64,000 nt of DNA, taken from positions 110,572,605 through 110,636,604 of the forward strand of contig NC_092521.1 in NCBI RefSeq assembly GCF_037038585.1, in the 5' to 3' direction. This document shows, piece after piece, positions 13,203-26,200 of the stretch; the first letter of the stretch is position 1; each line of letters starts with the position of its first letter. A model generated the notes under the pieces. The model saw nothing but the letters and a program-made list of their open reading frames with translations. It searched no databases and was not told the DNA's origin. The position numbers and the translations under genes are program-made. Origin of the DNA: Patagioenas fasciata. Its lineage: Eukaryota; Chordata; Aves; Columbiformes; Columbidae.

Positions 13203-13863
13203 TGTCCTGGTTTTGTTAAAAACCAAGTTTCTCTTTTAGTGAATTTGCCTGTCAGCTAAAGCCTTCGTATTAGCTGTTTTTTCCTGGAGAACCAGATACA
13301 TGTTTTGGTAAACACAGCAATGCAACGCGAAGTTATTGATAAGCATGGATGGACATCTCGGGAGAGGGGCAACGAGAAACAAGGTGACCAAGAAACTGAC
13401 CAACTATGTATAACATTCCATTCACGTGAATACTTCATATATAAGTGGGAAATCATGAGGATCTCGTCCCTTTCCTTTTCCCTTCTGCTTATGGCTGACA
13501 TTAGGAGAGGACCTTGCTGGTCGTCCCTGCGAACTGAGGCCTAGTGAGAGACTGAATCCAGCTCCGGTTGGCTGCAGAGTCCAATCCAGGACTTCGGGTG
13601 CCAGCTCTGCAGTTGCTGAGACTTTCAAGATTGGTTTTGTATATTTTGTATTATTTTCTCTATTCTTATTAGTAGCATTAGTAAAACATATTTAATTTTT
13701 CCAACTCTCTTCTCTCTGTCCTTTTTTCCCTCCCGATCGCCTGTCCTGAGTGGGAAGGGGGGAGAGGGAGGGGCCGAAAGGGGAAGGGAGGAGGAGGGAA
13801 GACGGGGGTTAACAATACATCTGCCACGGCTTTATTGTCACCCTGCAATCAAAACCCTCGACA
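13203..13863 (+). mobile_element. Solo LTR (661 bp) of an avian endogenous retrovirus, ERVL-like
   Basis: It begins TGTCCTGGTTTTG and ends CCCTCGACA, giving TG...CA termini. It is flanked by a perfect 5-bp duplication GAATC (13198-13202 and 13864-13868). A TATA box TATATAAG lies at 13438-13445, just after an E-box CACGTG (13423-13428). A pyrimidine tract and a run of G-blocks (13752-13808) fill the 3' third. No gag, pol or env sequence is attached, so this is a solo LTR left by recombination between two LTRs. The TGTCCTGGTTTTG start and 5-bp duplication suggest the ERVL class common in birds; the class call is from memory of such LTRs. Orientation is taken from the TATA box. Confidence 0.88.
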
Positions 13864-13868
13864 GAATC
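13864..13868. repeat. Target-site duplication GAATC, right copy
   Basis: Matches 13198-13202 exactly and marks the right edge of the solo LTR. Confidence 0.85.
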
Positions 13869-16800
13869 ATCTTCCAGGGAAACTTACATCACCAGGATGT
13901 TCAAAGAAAGCCTGAGTTCATGTTGCACAGCTGAAGGGCGTCTCCTTTCCTCATATAAATCCACACCATCCCTTCCTTCTGCAAAGTTGTGCAGGACTAC
14001 TGAAGCTCCCAGACTACTAGCACATTTTCCTGTGACAGCTGATTTCCACAGAGGGACCATTTTGCCTGGCTTACAAGCTTGGCCTGAAAGATCACAGTGC
14101 TACTGTATGCCACTTGGGTGTCTGGGGTTATTTGAGTTTAAATTCCTGTCTGTGATGTACTCTTTATAAAACTTTCAGGCCTTAAATGAGTCCATGTAAA
14201 TTTTGATCCACTGTTTCATAATTGCAAAGCTATTGTTTCAGAAAGTTTGGTATTGTACCAAAGAGAATTTTTATTTCCCCACTGTGTGACAAGGAGCAAA
14301 ACACAGTAAAGTTCAGGGCCTCATCTTCCCTTTTTCCTCTAAGCGATTATGCATTTTGTTATCAGACAAATGCTAGCACAAGCACTGTAGGTTGTATGTG
14401 AACACTCACTGTCCTTAGAGCTGCTAGGCATTTATCAGCAGCAGGCACTGAAGCACACACTGGCCACGGCTACACATCGCAAAGACAGACCACTCAGGAA
14501 GCAAACAATTTCAGGAAAAAGTCAAATCAGTGCTAATTCTGAAAAAATGAAGGTTCGATAGTAGATGAGGCTAGGAAAGCTTCTTAAGAGCTTACTTTAA
14601 TCTATTGGAGATACTTTATCTGGGTATTTACCAATAGCTAGAAACCACACAGAATTTCCTTTTTATTTTTCTAAACCTGCCATCTGTTTTTTATTCAAAA
14701 CCAGAGACAGAAAGAAAGATAAATACTCGTAGAGAGACTTGGAAAAGCCATGGGATTGGTAGAGGACTACAGTGAATTTCTGAATTAGTGGTACATAACC
14801 GCTTTGAAACAGGGTTTGCTGAAAGCCGCCTTCTGACAACTGTTTGACCGATGTGAAGCAGGTAGAGGGATTCAGTTTGATTGTTGGAATAAAATGGTGA
14901 CATGACCAGAATGCTGGATCTAATAATCATGAAGACAGGTCTACACAGTTATCCTTGGAATTAGCCCTTAGTAGACCTTAGCATCACAGAAGCTTGCAAC
15001 ATCTGATTGTATCTGAATAGGAACAATTTCAGCCTCCGCAGCTACCAAAATATAACTTTCTGTGAGCATCAAGGTCAATACATGATCAAGAAAATATACC
15101 CATTTTGCCCACATCTTGGGTTGGAATGAAGGCATCAATACACTCTTGCCTTTTCATATCCTGCAACAGCTTTTAGCTCAAAAATATATGAAGTGGTCCA
15201 AGGAAACACCTCTAGTGAGAGGAGCATACCTCGCCCCCTCATCCCACCTTGCCAGGCTCAGGCTGCTAGATCTGTAACACTCATGCCAACAACATGTCTG
15301 GTCCTCCTGTTCCACCTGACAGCTCACCTGCCTCATCACACCTCAAACAGCTCAGTATGACCCTAAAAAAAACCCCTTTTGCCTCCATTATTATATTCCT
15401 TGAGCAAGAACTGCCTCTTTGGGAACATCTCCCATTGTGTTACATGACCAAAGAACTCCTCCTGGCCAAGACAAGGAACATTTTGTGGCCAAAGCTAGGA
15501 AAAGGTTTTATTTTTTTCTTCTTTTCTCACTTTCCCTTTTTTTTCTTTTTATCTTCTCCTTCACATCTTCAGTTTACTTACTTTTTGGGCCAAAATCATC
15601 ATCTTCACCTTATGAGGTCCTGTTTCCTCTTCCCACCTTTCCTTCACTGCCTCAAACCACCCAGAAGCTCTTTGGCTTCACTTTCTTTCCTACTCACTGA
15701 CCTCAGTCTTGTGCTCTTCCACACTAACATGTAGCCCGTACTAGAGCCGCATGCCTTTGGGAGGACAGATCTGACACATCTAGAAGGAGTGTGCACCCTG
15801 CTGAGGAAGATCTCACAACCAAAGCCTGTAGTTCCCTCCACCCTGTCGAGCACTGAATTACGCTGACGTCGCCTTCTCCCCTCTGGGCTGCTTTGTTTGA
15901 AATATTTTTTTTTTTTTTTCCCATGGAAAGCAGATAGTTTAACCTACTTAATGAAGTGCTCTGCAGCCTGATGACTGTGATTTATTCTGCTTCCTAAGTG
16001 GTTTAATTCTACACTGGATATCCTTCATTTGCCAAAAAGGAACAGTAATTGGAAAAGGAGTCACAGCGGCTGCTTTAGATCAAATTGTGCAATAATTCCC
16101 CTCAGTCTTCAGTAAGCCACTATTTTCTCTTTTCTGACTGCATTATTTTTTTCAGTGTCTGCCAAAAAAACCTTATTTTTGTTGACATTTCCAGCAAAAA
16201 TAGCTCAGCAGTTTGGAACAGGAATGTTGTGTCAGAGGTGAAGGGAAGGATGGAAGGCATCTTGTGAGTAAAACAATCTCATGCTCTAAACAGTGCTGAA
16301 AAACAAAGCCACTGAACTAGGCTTTCCTCAGCAACCAAGCTTTTAGGTATCACAGGAGAACCTGATTCTGAGTGAGCAGGTTCTTCTGCTATGTTAGTAG
16401 GCTGTGCACGTCAGAAGCTGTTCACTGCACCAGACTGGATACAACACTCATTGGGCTGTGAAGTGTGGCCAGATGCTGTCAGGACATGGAAGGTTGTTGG
16501 GAAATCTCCAGTCTTTGCAAGGCAAAGAGATCCTCTCAGAATTTGACCAAGGTAGGTGCTGATTCAGAGATGTCCCCCATGAACATCGCTGTGCAAAATC
16601 TAAAATAAGCCTTCCATCACACATTGCTTCTGAGAGAGCTCTCTAAGCACAAACTTCTCTCTCAGACCAAGTCAAGTGAGATATCACTGCTCCTTAGAGC
16701 CTGGATACCTTAGGGTGCTTTCTGATGGGCTGAATCCAGAGTAAGTGAGATGAACTGGACTATCAGAAAATCATTTTTATTCAGGTTTGATTGTTTCACT

Positions 16801-19800
16801 GAAGTAGAGAGAAGATAATTATGTTCATGCTCAAATACTTAAGATTGAGATTATACAAGTCCAGTATTTCCTGGATGTCTAATGCAGGAAGTACCAATGT
16901 GGGTCAACATGCAACATCTGACAATCACTGAATGCTTTCAGTCCAGAAAATGCTGTGAGGAATTCAAGGTGGCTGGTATACTGGATTTCTATATTGCCAG
17001 ATTGCACTTGGTCTTCAAATGAATGCTGTAGAGAAGGAAAGAAGGATAAAAGGAGCATTTCCTCAGCTTTTCAAACTGCAACTAGAAGATAGTAGCCTCA
17101 GTGCTTCATTATCTAATAAGTATGTCAGTGGTGGCAGGAAATTATTTTGTTGCAAAGCCTTCAATGTTCTATCTCATGTATTTGTAAGACTCAAAAAAAC
17201 CCATTTCCTGATGCTCTCTCAATCTACAGACCTGTAGTTCTCCTTAAATCTTGGCTCTTGTATGTGGAAGACTTACTATCCCAAGATCTCACATTCTCAG
17301 CTCTGCCAAGCACCAGACAAAATTAATGGCTTTCTAGCTGTCCTTGGCTCCAGATTCTCCCAATAATTCCCTTTGTGTTCTAGTTCTCCCACTGTATCCA
17401 AACATGAACCTTCACCTTTGTTGAAGTAAGGACTTGGAAGTACTCACAGTAAGAAAATGTACAGTGCTGAAAACCTCAAACTCTACAGCAAATGGCAGTG
17501 CAGGGAGATGAGGATGTGAAATTTAGGAAAAATTAGAATTACTATATGGGTATATATGCACTTTGCAAAAACCAAGATGTTAGTCTATGTTAAGATGTCT
17601 GTCTAGCACATGGTATCTTGGTAAGATTAACACCACAAGCTCAAATGGTAGTAATGTCACCAAAAAGGGCATTTTCCTTCCCTATGACAAAGTTTTCCCA
17701 AGGATCCCTGTGTAATTGCACAGCTTTTGACTAATGCTATTATAAACTATGTCCAAGTGATAGAGTTGAGCTTTGGCAAGATGTGCATCCAAACTCAGAT
17801 CCATTCACCTTTAGGTTAGAAAATGCTCAGAACAAAACAAGAGTGAGCTACAAAACGTGCTGTGAGCAGACACTTTTTATTAGTTCAAACATTGCACTGC
17901 CATTCAGTGTGTTAGAAAACATCAGGCATCAGAAAACATCCACTTGAGTACTGGGTGTATAAAAAGAACTAAAAAATTGGGCAAGCAGAACATATCTGAC
18001 AATTCTGTTGAAACATAAATCTTAAGTTTTAGTCCTCCTGCGCTTAAGTGCACTCCTGACTTGAAGACAGATGTAGTGAATATGAGTATTCCCTAGTACT
18101 CTATATAACCACTAAGACAATTCAATCTGGGCTTGAACACAATATCTATTCCCAGATGACATGCCTCTGATTCTTTTGCATCCTGAGGCACTTGGCAAGC
18201 ATCCTGACAAACAAGGTTAAACTCAAAAGAGACTCAAAATACCTGAGGCAGTGGTTTTCTAAGCCTTAGTCAACTGGAAAAGAGGGAAGAATTTATTGGA
18301 AAAAGGAACCAAGAGAGGTCATTTAAGCAATGCAAACTCAATACAGATACCAAGAATAAAAACAAACAAACAAACAAAACCAACCAACCAACCAAAAAAC
18401 CCACACTGACAAACCAGGAGGCAGTAGGCAGAAGGTATCACATCAGTAATGTTGTTAGTAGATCCAAAATAGCACAAGAATGAATTGCCACTGAATGCAA
18501 AGAAAAATCTAGGAATGGTACAGACTGTAACCAGCTTTAGCAATCAGTCAACTCTGAGCAGTCACCACCTGTTTGGTATTGTTGTGACATAATGGTTCCT
18601 CTAAGAGTAATGTGGTATCTTTGATAAGGGAGGGATTACAACTGATGACAATCTTTCCCACTACAGGCAGATCTTTAGAGACAATAAATATCCATTTTCT
18701 GTATTTTACTTAATACTGTAAATTCTGAAAGTGTTGCAAGCACAACACATCCACAATGGTTTTTTTGTCAATGTGTCTAATGAGAGGCCAGGCCACAGCA
18801 AAACAATCTGCTTTTCTTGTTGCACCAATGCCCTTCAGCTCTAATCCTGGATGAGATGGTAGCATCACAAGGATGTCTGTGTGCTCATTTAGGTCTTTCT
18901 TGAAGTTGCTACCAGGTTGCTCCCAGGTGTGGAGTTAATTAATACCATAAAGATACTATGTGTAAAATGTACATCTTAACTATCATAAAGTTAATGTATC
19001 TTTTATTTAGAAGAGAATCAACATATACGCATTTCAATGAAAGATCTTTCTGTTGGGGCACTGAAGCACTAATAAAAGTCAAAATACCTACAGATAAGGA
19101 CTGAGGCAATCAAATAGAATTTTTAACAGTGAGAAAAGCAAGCCAGGATGTCTTATTTTAAAAAAAAAAAAAAACAAAAAACCAACATGCTGCAATTCAT
19201 TGTTTTCTGCTAGCTGCAGAAATTGCTTTGTGATGTTCTCTGGTTTGCATTACTTAAGAAGACTGATGCACAGACATCCACTGTAGGCATGGAAATTTGA
19301 ATGTCAGAGATGAACTGGTAAAACCTAGAAGCAGAGAAAGAAGTCATGAAAAGTGTCTTACTATGTCAAAATACATCACAACTTCTGAGTCTTCCTAATT
19401 ATTTCTCACAATACTTTTACTTTCAGTGAAATCAGGAAAGTAGCCATATATGTAAGGTCTTTATTATTCAGCTGGTCTAACACAGGCATATATTCAGAAA
19501 CTTCTGTGCTGATTTCAAGATAAAAATACCATTGTATGAATCTTAGTTGCATGAGCTCCAAAAACGCTATACAGCTGGGAAAGCACAAACCAGATTCTAA
19601 CTTGCTTTGTTTTCCATTGAGAGAATTGTTTAGTTAAATCCCAGCCAAAAAGATTTTACAAGTTATAGGCACTGGCGATGACTATTAAGGTAAGGAAAAC
19701 CAAACCCAAACCAACCCAATCCAAACACACTCAGTTCTTAAATATCATGTTGAGTTTTTCAGGATTTGTGAATTATCAACATCCTCTTGTTATAAATGCT

Positions 19801-21780
19801 TCCTCCCTTCTCCGCAGCACTCCTGTTAAAAAAGATGCTTGATTTATTGTTACATAAATAGGGATGCTTATACTGTTTTGGAGTGCATTCTTAAAGTAGA
19901 CATCTGTTCAATAGTTTCTGATATGAGGAAGATAAGTAGATCATGTTCTCTGGACAATGTGCTGCAGGGTGTTGACTAAATCTCCACCTGTCTTGGAGAA
20001 AATGTGAGCTTAACTAGCTGTGCTGCAGGCTACCTCATTGTCTGGAAGTGCAATAATAAGCATCCTGGGGGTAAAAAGCAGAGATCACACCATTGCATAT
20101 TAACTTTTCTCTGTTGAAGTGCTTCAAATTGCAGATTAAAGGGCTTTTTCTTAAATTTTGATCTTATTCACTAATGGGGAAGGGCTTGTTTGTAATACGG
20201 TAAGAAAAATACCCAAAGTTTAAAGTAAGCACTGTGCATAAATCCTTCCCTTTGTAGAGAATTAATACATCTTATATACATTAAGTCTTTTCCTATTTTA
20301 TTTTTGATGGTCAGTGAGATCTAAGGCATCACTTGCAGAAGAGCTAACCAACTCTGTCCTTTAGCTAATTAAGATACCATGTCTTCTGTCTTGATAGGAG
20401 CAAAGTTTTGCTGTTATTTCTGTTAAGCAAAAACTCCTGCTATTAAACTCCTCATAGGTCAAGAACAAACGAGTTCCTTGAATAACACTTCAAAGCCCCA
20501 GGCATTAGAAGGCAAAGATGCTGACCTCATGGCTGCTTTTGCCTCTTTTCAAAAAATCAAGTGGACTCATTTAAGACTTATAGGTCTCTGTGCCTCAGGG
20601 TCCAGCTCCATTTCATCCCCAAGCACACATCACACAGGATTCTTGAGTCCCTGTAAACTAGAGTAGACATACATCAGATATTTTAGGCATTCTGTTTTCC
20701 TCATTTGGATGTAGAAAAATCACACCCTTTTTTTTTTTTCTTTTCTCAGTTACAGCAGAAGTCTGCTTAAGAACAAAGTATTTTCAAATCCCATCTGCTA
20801 AGGACAGTTACTGACCTCACTTGACCCTTATTACTCACTATCACTGCTCCTCTGAGGTGCAGCCATGGGATGTGCACTCCCGTACCTTTGCTCAGAGATG
20901 TAAGAAGGGTATTTTCAGTCACTGGTGCTTGAGGATAATGACTCCAGATTAATAGCCAAGAGATTAATGTGGAATAAAGCTAGAACTCATTTGAACTTAA
21001 TTCCCTTTGCTTCTGAAGCTTTCTCAGAAAACACACTTTCCTCTAAATCTAAATTTACAATCTAAATATGGCACTATTAGTAGCCTCTTATGTCAGACTG
21101 ACAGATTTTAAACAGCCTCCAGGAGGGCACCACTTTCATATTTCAGCTGTCTTCTCATTATTGTTAGACCTGGAAGCTCAGTGCTGGATGACAGAAATAT
21201 TTGTGCAGTTAAACACCAAGAGAGAGCTACGGAAATAAAAACACATGTCAAGAAATTGTCTGAATGGGGAGTTCACTTCAGACAGAAATCTCCCTTTGAG
21301 CCATAAAATGGAAAGCTGACTAGATCCATCCATTTCTTTCTCTTATCTGTCAGATCCGCCATTTGGCTCGCCATTCCCCTGGTAGAATTTTAAGCAAGTT
21401 TAGATGCCTGATCTCCATCCCCACATAAGCACCACATGTGCAGAACTGTTAATGACAATTAGACCTTAAAAGCCTGCTGTAGGAAATCTCACCCAGAAGC
21501 TCAGTGAACATTACAACCTTCTTACTTGCCAATATACTTCCCTCAGCTGGAACTTTATGACAGAAAAAGCCCACAAAGCTATGGTCTCTTAATCACTGGC
21601 TACTAGAAGCTGTCAATTAATAAGCCAGGAGCTCTTTCATGTCCTCTGAGACCACTGTACTTCCCAGAGGCACAGAACTACAAACCTCTTGCTTTACTGG
21701 CTCACAACAACCACATTACAGCATCTTATTTTTTTTATTGAGGTCTTTCTAAAAAAGACTCAGCAAGGCTGCTTCAAAAC
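13869..21780. other. Intergenic, no gene seen
   Basis: AT-rich DNA without supported exons. It holds pyrimidine-rich DNA (15510-15700), poly(T) tracts (about 15902-15919 and 20728-20738), an A-run at 19160 and a composite microsatellite at 18360-18395. Confidence 0.5.
18360..18395. repeat. Composite microsatellite (AAAC)n(CCAA)n
   Basis: Tandem AAAC units pass directly into CCAA units, then an A-run. Read on the minus strand this is (TTGG)n(TTTG)n, the same compound motif as at 33632-33666. Confidence 0.85.
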
Positions 21781-21784
21781 TCCC

Positions 21785-23200
21785 CTCTTCTGATAGTTAA
21801 ACCCCTTCTTGTTTTTAGCCTGAATTTCATCATGGGCAATGTACAACCATTTTGTTCGGTTGGGAGTACGGTCCTTAATCACTCTGCCTTCCCCCTAGTA
21901 GATACAAATCTATATTTATATCTCACTCACTCTTATGAACACCAACTATACACCATTTCAGCCTTCATTCTGCTAAAACAGCCGGAGTGATCTAGGCTAT
22001 CCTCATAAAACACTCTCCATTCCCATTCTCTGCCTCTGCTCCAATTTTAATGGATCTTTTTTGAGCATGACTGATCAGCTCTGCTGCAGGCAGAGTTATT
22101 ATGACCTTGGACTGCAGTCAATACACCCTTACCCCTATTGAAACTACCAACCCCACACTCACAGCTGCCCATTTCTATCACTTAAGCCTTCTACTACAAC
22201 ATTCTGATTATTCTCTGCAAAAGTAAGTGGGTTTTTTTCTTATTTTCTGTAAAAACATCGTTAATACAAATGTCTATTAGGACGAGTCCCAAATCCACTC
22301 CTTTATTACCTTACCATCAACTCTATTACCTTTCCTCTAGCCCCATGCACCCTTTTGACAACAGCACATCATTGCCTCCTCTTCTGCTAGACCCTTGCTT
22401 ACTGTATAATAATGGTATTCATCTGCTTTTGGGCTACATGGGAAATTACCACTCACGCTATTACGGTTGTACAAATGAGTAAGAGCCATTGTACATCCTT
22501 CAGCTTACAGACCTGGTTTTCTTATCAAAGAACTGTAGTGAGTTTCCTCAGTGTGAGCTATGTATTACAAAATCAAGCTATGCTGCTTTTTTTTTTTATT
22601 TTTCCATTTATCTCCCTCTCCCCTATCAATCCTTTCTTCAACATTTGTTCTAAATTTTTGCATCCTAATAAGGTCATACTACTGGTTGATAACGGAGGCC
22701 TTCATTATTTCTGTATTCATTAACCAGGTCCTTTATGTGCCATTCTCCAACACACAGTATTGCCTAATTTGATAACCGCACAAATAAGCATCACTAAGGG
22801 AACTGCAGTTTCATTTGCCAACCTTCATGATCCCAGTCAAACTGAGTATTAATTAAAGTTTTGCTTGAGCCCTAACCCAGAATGCGGTAATTTGTCCTCC
22901 TTCACTTGTTTGCATCACCCTGTTTCACTGCCACCTTCTGTAACTGTTGTGTTAATTGAAAACAGAGCCAAAGTATTAATTTTGCTTTTCATTAGACCTA
23001 TATCATACCTAATCTCCTTAATGCTTTTTAATCTTCTCCTTACCTATTCAAAAAAGCAAAACATCTTTTTCTTTGCTCTTTGTTACTTACACAGCTAAAG
23101 GAATTTTACTATTGTTACAGCAGTGGTTGATTTCTTTTGCAAGATCCTAGTCACCTTAATTTTAGGAACTCTGGCTTTTTTCTTCTTACTTTCTGACAAA
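21785..23200 (-). mobile_element. Ancient, decayed CR1/L3-like LINE remnant (RT region)
   Basis: Read on the + strand, this block shows the antisense landmarks of the old amniote CR1 family in the right order. It starts with GTTTTTAGCCTGAATTT and CCATTTTGTTC near 21810-21860, then TCAGCCTTC...CTCATAAAACA (21958-22010) and CTCTGCCTCTGCTCCAATTT (22028-22047). GAGTCCCAAATCCACTCC follows near 22283, then TAAGGTCATACTA...GTTGATAACGG near 22668-22696, GCCATTCTCCAA near 22739 and GCAGTTTCATTTGCCAA near 22805. The element therefore lies on the minus strand and covers much of the reverse transcriptase. It has many substitutions and small indels and no open frame. The assignment is by recognition of the family, not by alignment; the edges are approximate. 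Confidence 0.72.
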
Positions 23201-23209
23201 ATAGGGCTT

Positions 23210-26200
23210 TTTTTTAGAGATGCAAATCAGAACTTGAAGACAGGATACAATAAGAATTCAAAACATAAGAACATCCAGGCACATTTGGCAGAATGGGTTT
23301 TTGGTTAGTATTGACCTGACACATTCCAGTTACTAATGAAAAAAAATTGAGCTGCCTCTTTTTCTGTCTCCCTGTCTCCTCAACCTCAAGAGACAGAAAC
23401 CCTGGGAAGAGCAAGGCTAATGATGGAAACTGTGCACCCCATGGAGTCCAATGAAGCCCTGCACTGACTGGGAAGAGCTGGAAGGGATGAGCCACGCAAC
23501 CTTGTACCTGTGACTCCATCTTATAACATGTGAGCAAGATTGCACCAGGCAATGATAGTAAGGGGGCTGTGATTCCTTTGGTTGTCACTGCTGTTCTGTG
23601 GAAACACACCAGCTCCCCATGCTGTTCCTCACAAGGTTCAAAGAGGGATGTGCCATATCCAAATTGAGAGACTGGTATCCACACGGAGTCTCTTCCTGTA
23701 TGAGGGTTGTGTTAGGAACTTTTCCACATGAATGTGGTTCTCCTTCAGCCTTTCAGCTAAGGAGATAAAAATGCTTATCCTTTCGCTGACCCCTATGTAT
23801 CTCCCTAAGCAATTAGTTCAGGCTTGGACCTAAAGTACCAGATGAGATAGCTCCTGCTTCCGTGACTAAGGCTGAGGCATGGACCCCACAGCAAGGGATG
23901 AAGAGGGCACTGCCTGGCACGCTCTACAAACATCAGAATGTTTCCTCCAGCAGATTCTATATTTCTAGTAAAATATGTGAGCAGTATACATAAGAAGGAC
24001 AGAATCCTGCTGAGTACCAAATGCTCCAATAACATCTCATTAAATTGGTTTCTGATCCAGGCTTCTGAGAATTATATGCTCATCTGAAAAGCTCTCCACA
24101 GATTGTAGAAACACATCCACAAACATACAGCAGAAAATTAGACTATGTTTCTACAAATGCTGCAGTCCCAAGGGCTCTTAGAGTAATTGGTTGTAATCAA
24201 CTGAGACACACAACTAGGTTTGGCTCTTCTTTCACCTTAGACACTTTTCTGATATAGGTTTCCAGCTAAATGCATGACTCATCAGCCTTTTAATGCTGTT
24301 TGCAAGCCAGGTATCTTCAGGGCCCTTCTGGAAGATAGGTGCAGATAACAAAGGGAGTTGTAGGGTGGTTATCTGGACAAACCAATAGCTATAAAATGCA
24401 TGGCAGCCAAGGAATCCAAAATATCATATTACAAAGGTGGGGGGCAGAGAGGAAGGAGCAGGGTGTTGTTCAGCCATAGACCCATTTCACTCCTTGCATT
24501 ACAACCCAAAAATCCACACCATATTGAGGTAGTTGTACCTGTGCTAGTTCCATTTTATTAGCAAGGCTGCAGAGGCACGAATCACAGTGTAAACTCTTCT
24601 CCACATGGTCTGAAACTGCAGCAAAGGACTTCCAGGCTGGACGCAGGGAGCAGCTTGCTCATGGGAACAACAGAAGCGATGGCTGCTTGCAGAGGCGATT
24701 CTTCTTGGTGGTGGTTTCTAAAATCTGGTCAGGCAAATGCCATCAGGAACAGCCCTGACCTCTTGCAGCCAGAAGGTGGGTGAGAAGTTTGTCCTCCCTC
24801 TCAGCTGATTCTGAAGGCTGGTGACTAACCACAGTGACAGGTGGTGGATGGTACAGCATGTGTTAGAGACTTTCTTGCCATTTCACTACCATCATTATCC
24901 ACGTTGTACTATCTTGAGCAATATTTTCTTTATTTGCACTTTCAGTGTCAGAGTAGAGATAAGCTAGCTGCCTCATTTAAAGTCACTGAGATCTTTCTCT
25001 GTTTCCTTTAGTAGGAGCAGCACAGCACTTCACTAGTCCCTGATGGTTTCATCTTTGTCTTGTCTTCCCTTGTTTCCCCTTGTTTCTCCTCCTTCTTGTA
25101 CTCTTGTAGTTTGTTCTTATCCTGCAGAAGTTACAGAGCTGCTTTGCTTGAATGTACTTGTGTTTTGCATGTTTAGTCTCCCAAAAAAACATTAACCTGC
25201 TCTGTCCTGATGCAGCGAAAACCACCAAAGATAGAACCCAATTCTGTGAACTTGTGAGCACATTTTGAAGAATGCAAACCTCACTAACCAAACCTTGAAC
25301 AAACAGGACTGAGATCATCCAGGACATCGAAGCACCATGTCCATGACTTCTGGTAAATCCTGGGCCTGGGTCTTTCACCTATCCCTCCCTCAAGATAGAG
25401 AGCAGAGATGCTTTATAAGCCACGCTGACATTGTGTCATTCACAGGATATCATAAGAAGTAAGAAAATAAGATGTAGCGGATTTAAAGTCAAATTTGAAC
25501 ATCCAGCTTGCAACAGCTTCCTTAGGCAAAGGGAATCTTCTCATCCAACACTTGTTCTTTTGCTCCTTGAAAAAACAGCACTAGACCGATGGTTATTAAG
25601 GATACATTTTAATAACAGTGACGTGGTTCCAATTTCATCAAAGACAGTAAAGACCTATAAGAACATTTACAGGCATCTTTGCATAACTTTGTTATTACAT
25701 GTATTCCTCAGGATGTGCAAATTGAAAACCACTGGGATTCAGGGAATAAGGAAGGGAAATGTTTGATTATTACAAAATCTACTTTTTTAAAACAGGCTGA
25801 AGTGCAACAACTGCTGCTCAGGCTTACCATTTATTAGTGTGAACTCATCAAAAGAGAAGCGCAACAGACTTCACAACACTGCTTTTTCTTCTACAAGACA
25901 CAAGGTAAGAAGAGAAAATAAGAAGATAAATATGTTAGACGGAGTTATTATTAAAACTTTTGTGTGTGTGTGGCTGAGTAGTGCAGTGTCTTATCAGATT
26001 CACAAAAATCTCCAAGATCTTAAATAGCAAGATTATGCTATCATACAGATCAGTTACTTACAGCACCCAGAGAAATCAGTTGCTACTGAAAAGCAATATG
26101 ACGATAACATCACACAAGCCCATTTGTTCTCACATTGGATTATGCTCCATGTGAAGCTGAATTGAAACGCAGGACTGAATCTGGTCCAAAATCTGTAAGT

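Noticed and set aside
15294-15734. 146-codon plus-strand ORF with Phe/Ser/Leu runs
   Set aside because: Translation of a pyrimidine-rich tract; composition explains the open frame.
22400-22440. CR1 landmark GTATAATGGTATT as a second, out-of-order CR1 piece
   Set aside because: Its order relative to the match near 22283 conflicts with the consensus, and the surrounding sequence aligns better as part of one colinear decayed copy; treated as coincidence.
23214-23684. 156-codon minus-strand ORF
   Set aside because: No recognisable domain, no splice or promoter context, and part overlaps the edge of the ancient CR1 block; probably chance.
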